Source of the DNA: Eudorina sp. 2006-703-Eu-15
Lineage: Eukaryota; Chlorophyta; Chlorophyceae; Chlamydomonadales; Volvocaceae
Assembly (NCBI GenBank): GCA_003117195.1
Contig: BDSI01000050.1
Location: forward strand, 797,054 to 861,053
DNA length: 64,000 bases
Reading direction: 5' to 3'
Shown one piece after another: positions 63,989 through 64,000 of the stretch. The translations under genes were made by a program, and so were the position numbers. Position 1 is the stretch's first letter. Every line of letters begins with the position of its first letter. The notes below the pieces were generated by a model that had not been told where the DNA came from, made no database searches, and was given only the letters and a program-made list of their open reading frames with translations.

Positions 63989-64000
63989 TGTGATCCTTAG

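Larger units (their letters stand above)
54697..64000 (-). mobile_element. Dualen/RandI-like non-LTR retrotransposon (LINE) with two endonucleases; 5' end outside window
   Basis: Read on the minus strand, the recognisable order is: cysteine-protease-like domain, hydrophilic linker, AP-type endonuclease, reverse transcriptase, long linker with methyltransferase-like region, RNase H, CCHC finger and restriction-like endonuclease, 3' UTR, (TTA)n tail. The combination of AP-type and restriction-like endonucleases with RNase H and cysteine protease is the published character set of Dualen (Chlamydomonas). The open frames change phase about eight times by single-base steps, so this copy is either decayed or carries sequencing indels. 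Confidence 0.88.

Overview
The window is a repeat-dominated stretch of a eukaryotic nuclear genome. No ordinary host gene, tRNA or rRNA is recognisable. Everything supportable is transposable-element or satellite sequence. The best guess for the host is a chlorophyte alga. The reason is the LINE at the right end, which carries both an AP-type and a restriction-like endonuclease plus RNase H and a cysteine protease. That combination is the hallmark of the Dualen/RandI clade, first described from Chlamydomonas. The organism call is an inference, not a direct observation.

Layout, left to right. (1) 1-1635: the 3' end of a chromodomain Ty3/gypsy element (integrase, chromodomain, PPT, LTR), broken by a small insertion and an in-frame stop. 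(2) 1636-54140: one enormous satellite array built from GTCA-like tetramers. The tetramers assemble into ~20-bp units, the 20-bp units into ~0.7-0.85-kb units, and these into larger blocks. From 17007 onward the array contains 15 copies (S1-S15) of a ~1-kb non-coding element, always at the same position of the satellite unit. This makes a ~1.8-kb higher-order repeat, and in places a ~3.6-kb dimer. (3) 29969-38421: a complete-length second Ty3/gypsy chromovirus inserted in the array, with TG..CA LTRs, a perfect 5-bp target duplication (CAGTA), PBS, PPT, gag, a Dam-like domain, protease, RT, integrase and chromodomain. Its gag is interrupted by a 292-bp miniature LTR element (TRIM) that shares the host element's cis signals. 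Its pol has lost the start of RNase H. (4) 54697-64000: a minus-strand Dualen-like LINE whose (TAA)n tail interrupts S15 and ends the visible array. Its 5' end lies beyond the window.

The order of events can be partly read. The S element entered the satellite once and was amplified together with it. The Ty3/gypsy element (LTRs about 1% different) and the LINE came later, because neither is copied in other array units. The TRIM entered gag at some time that cannot be fixed relative to the LTR insertion. Chromodomain elements together with a homogenised satellite suggest heterochromatin (pericentromeric or subtelomeric), but nothing here proves it. None of the autonomous elements looks intact in this copy. 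The LINE carries many one-base frame changes that may be decay or homopolymer sequencing errors.
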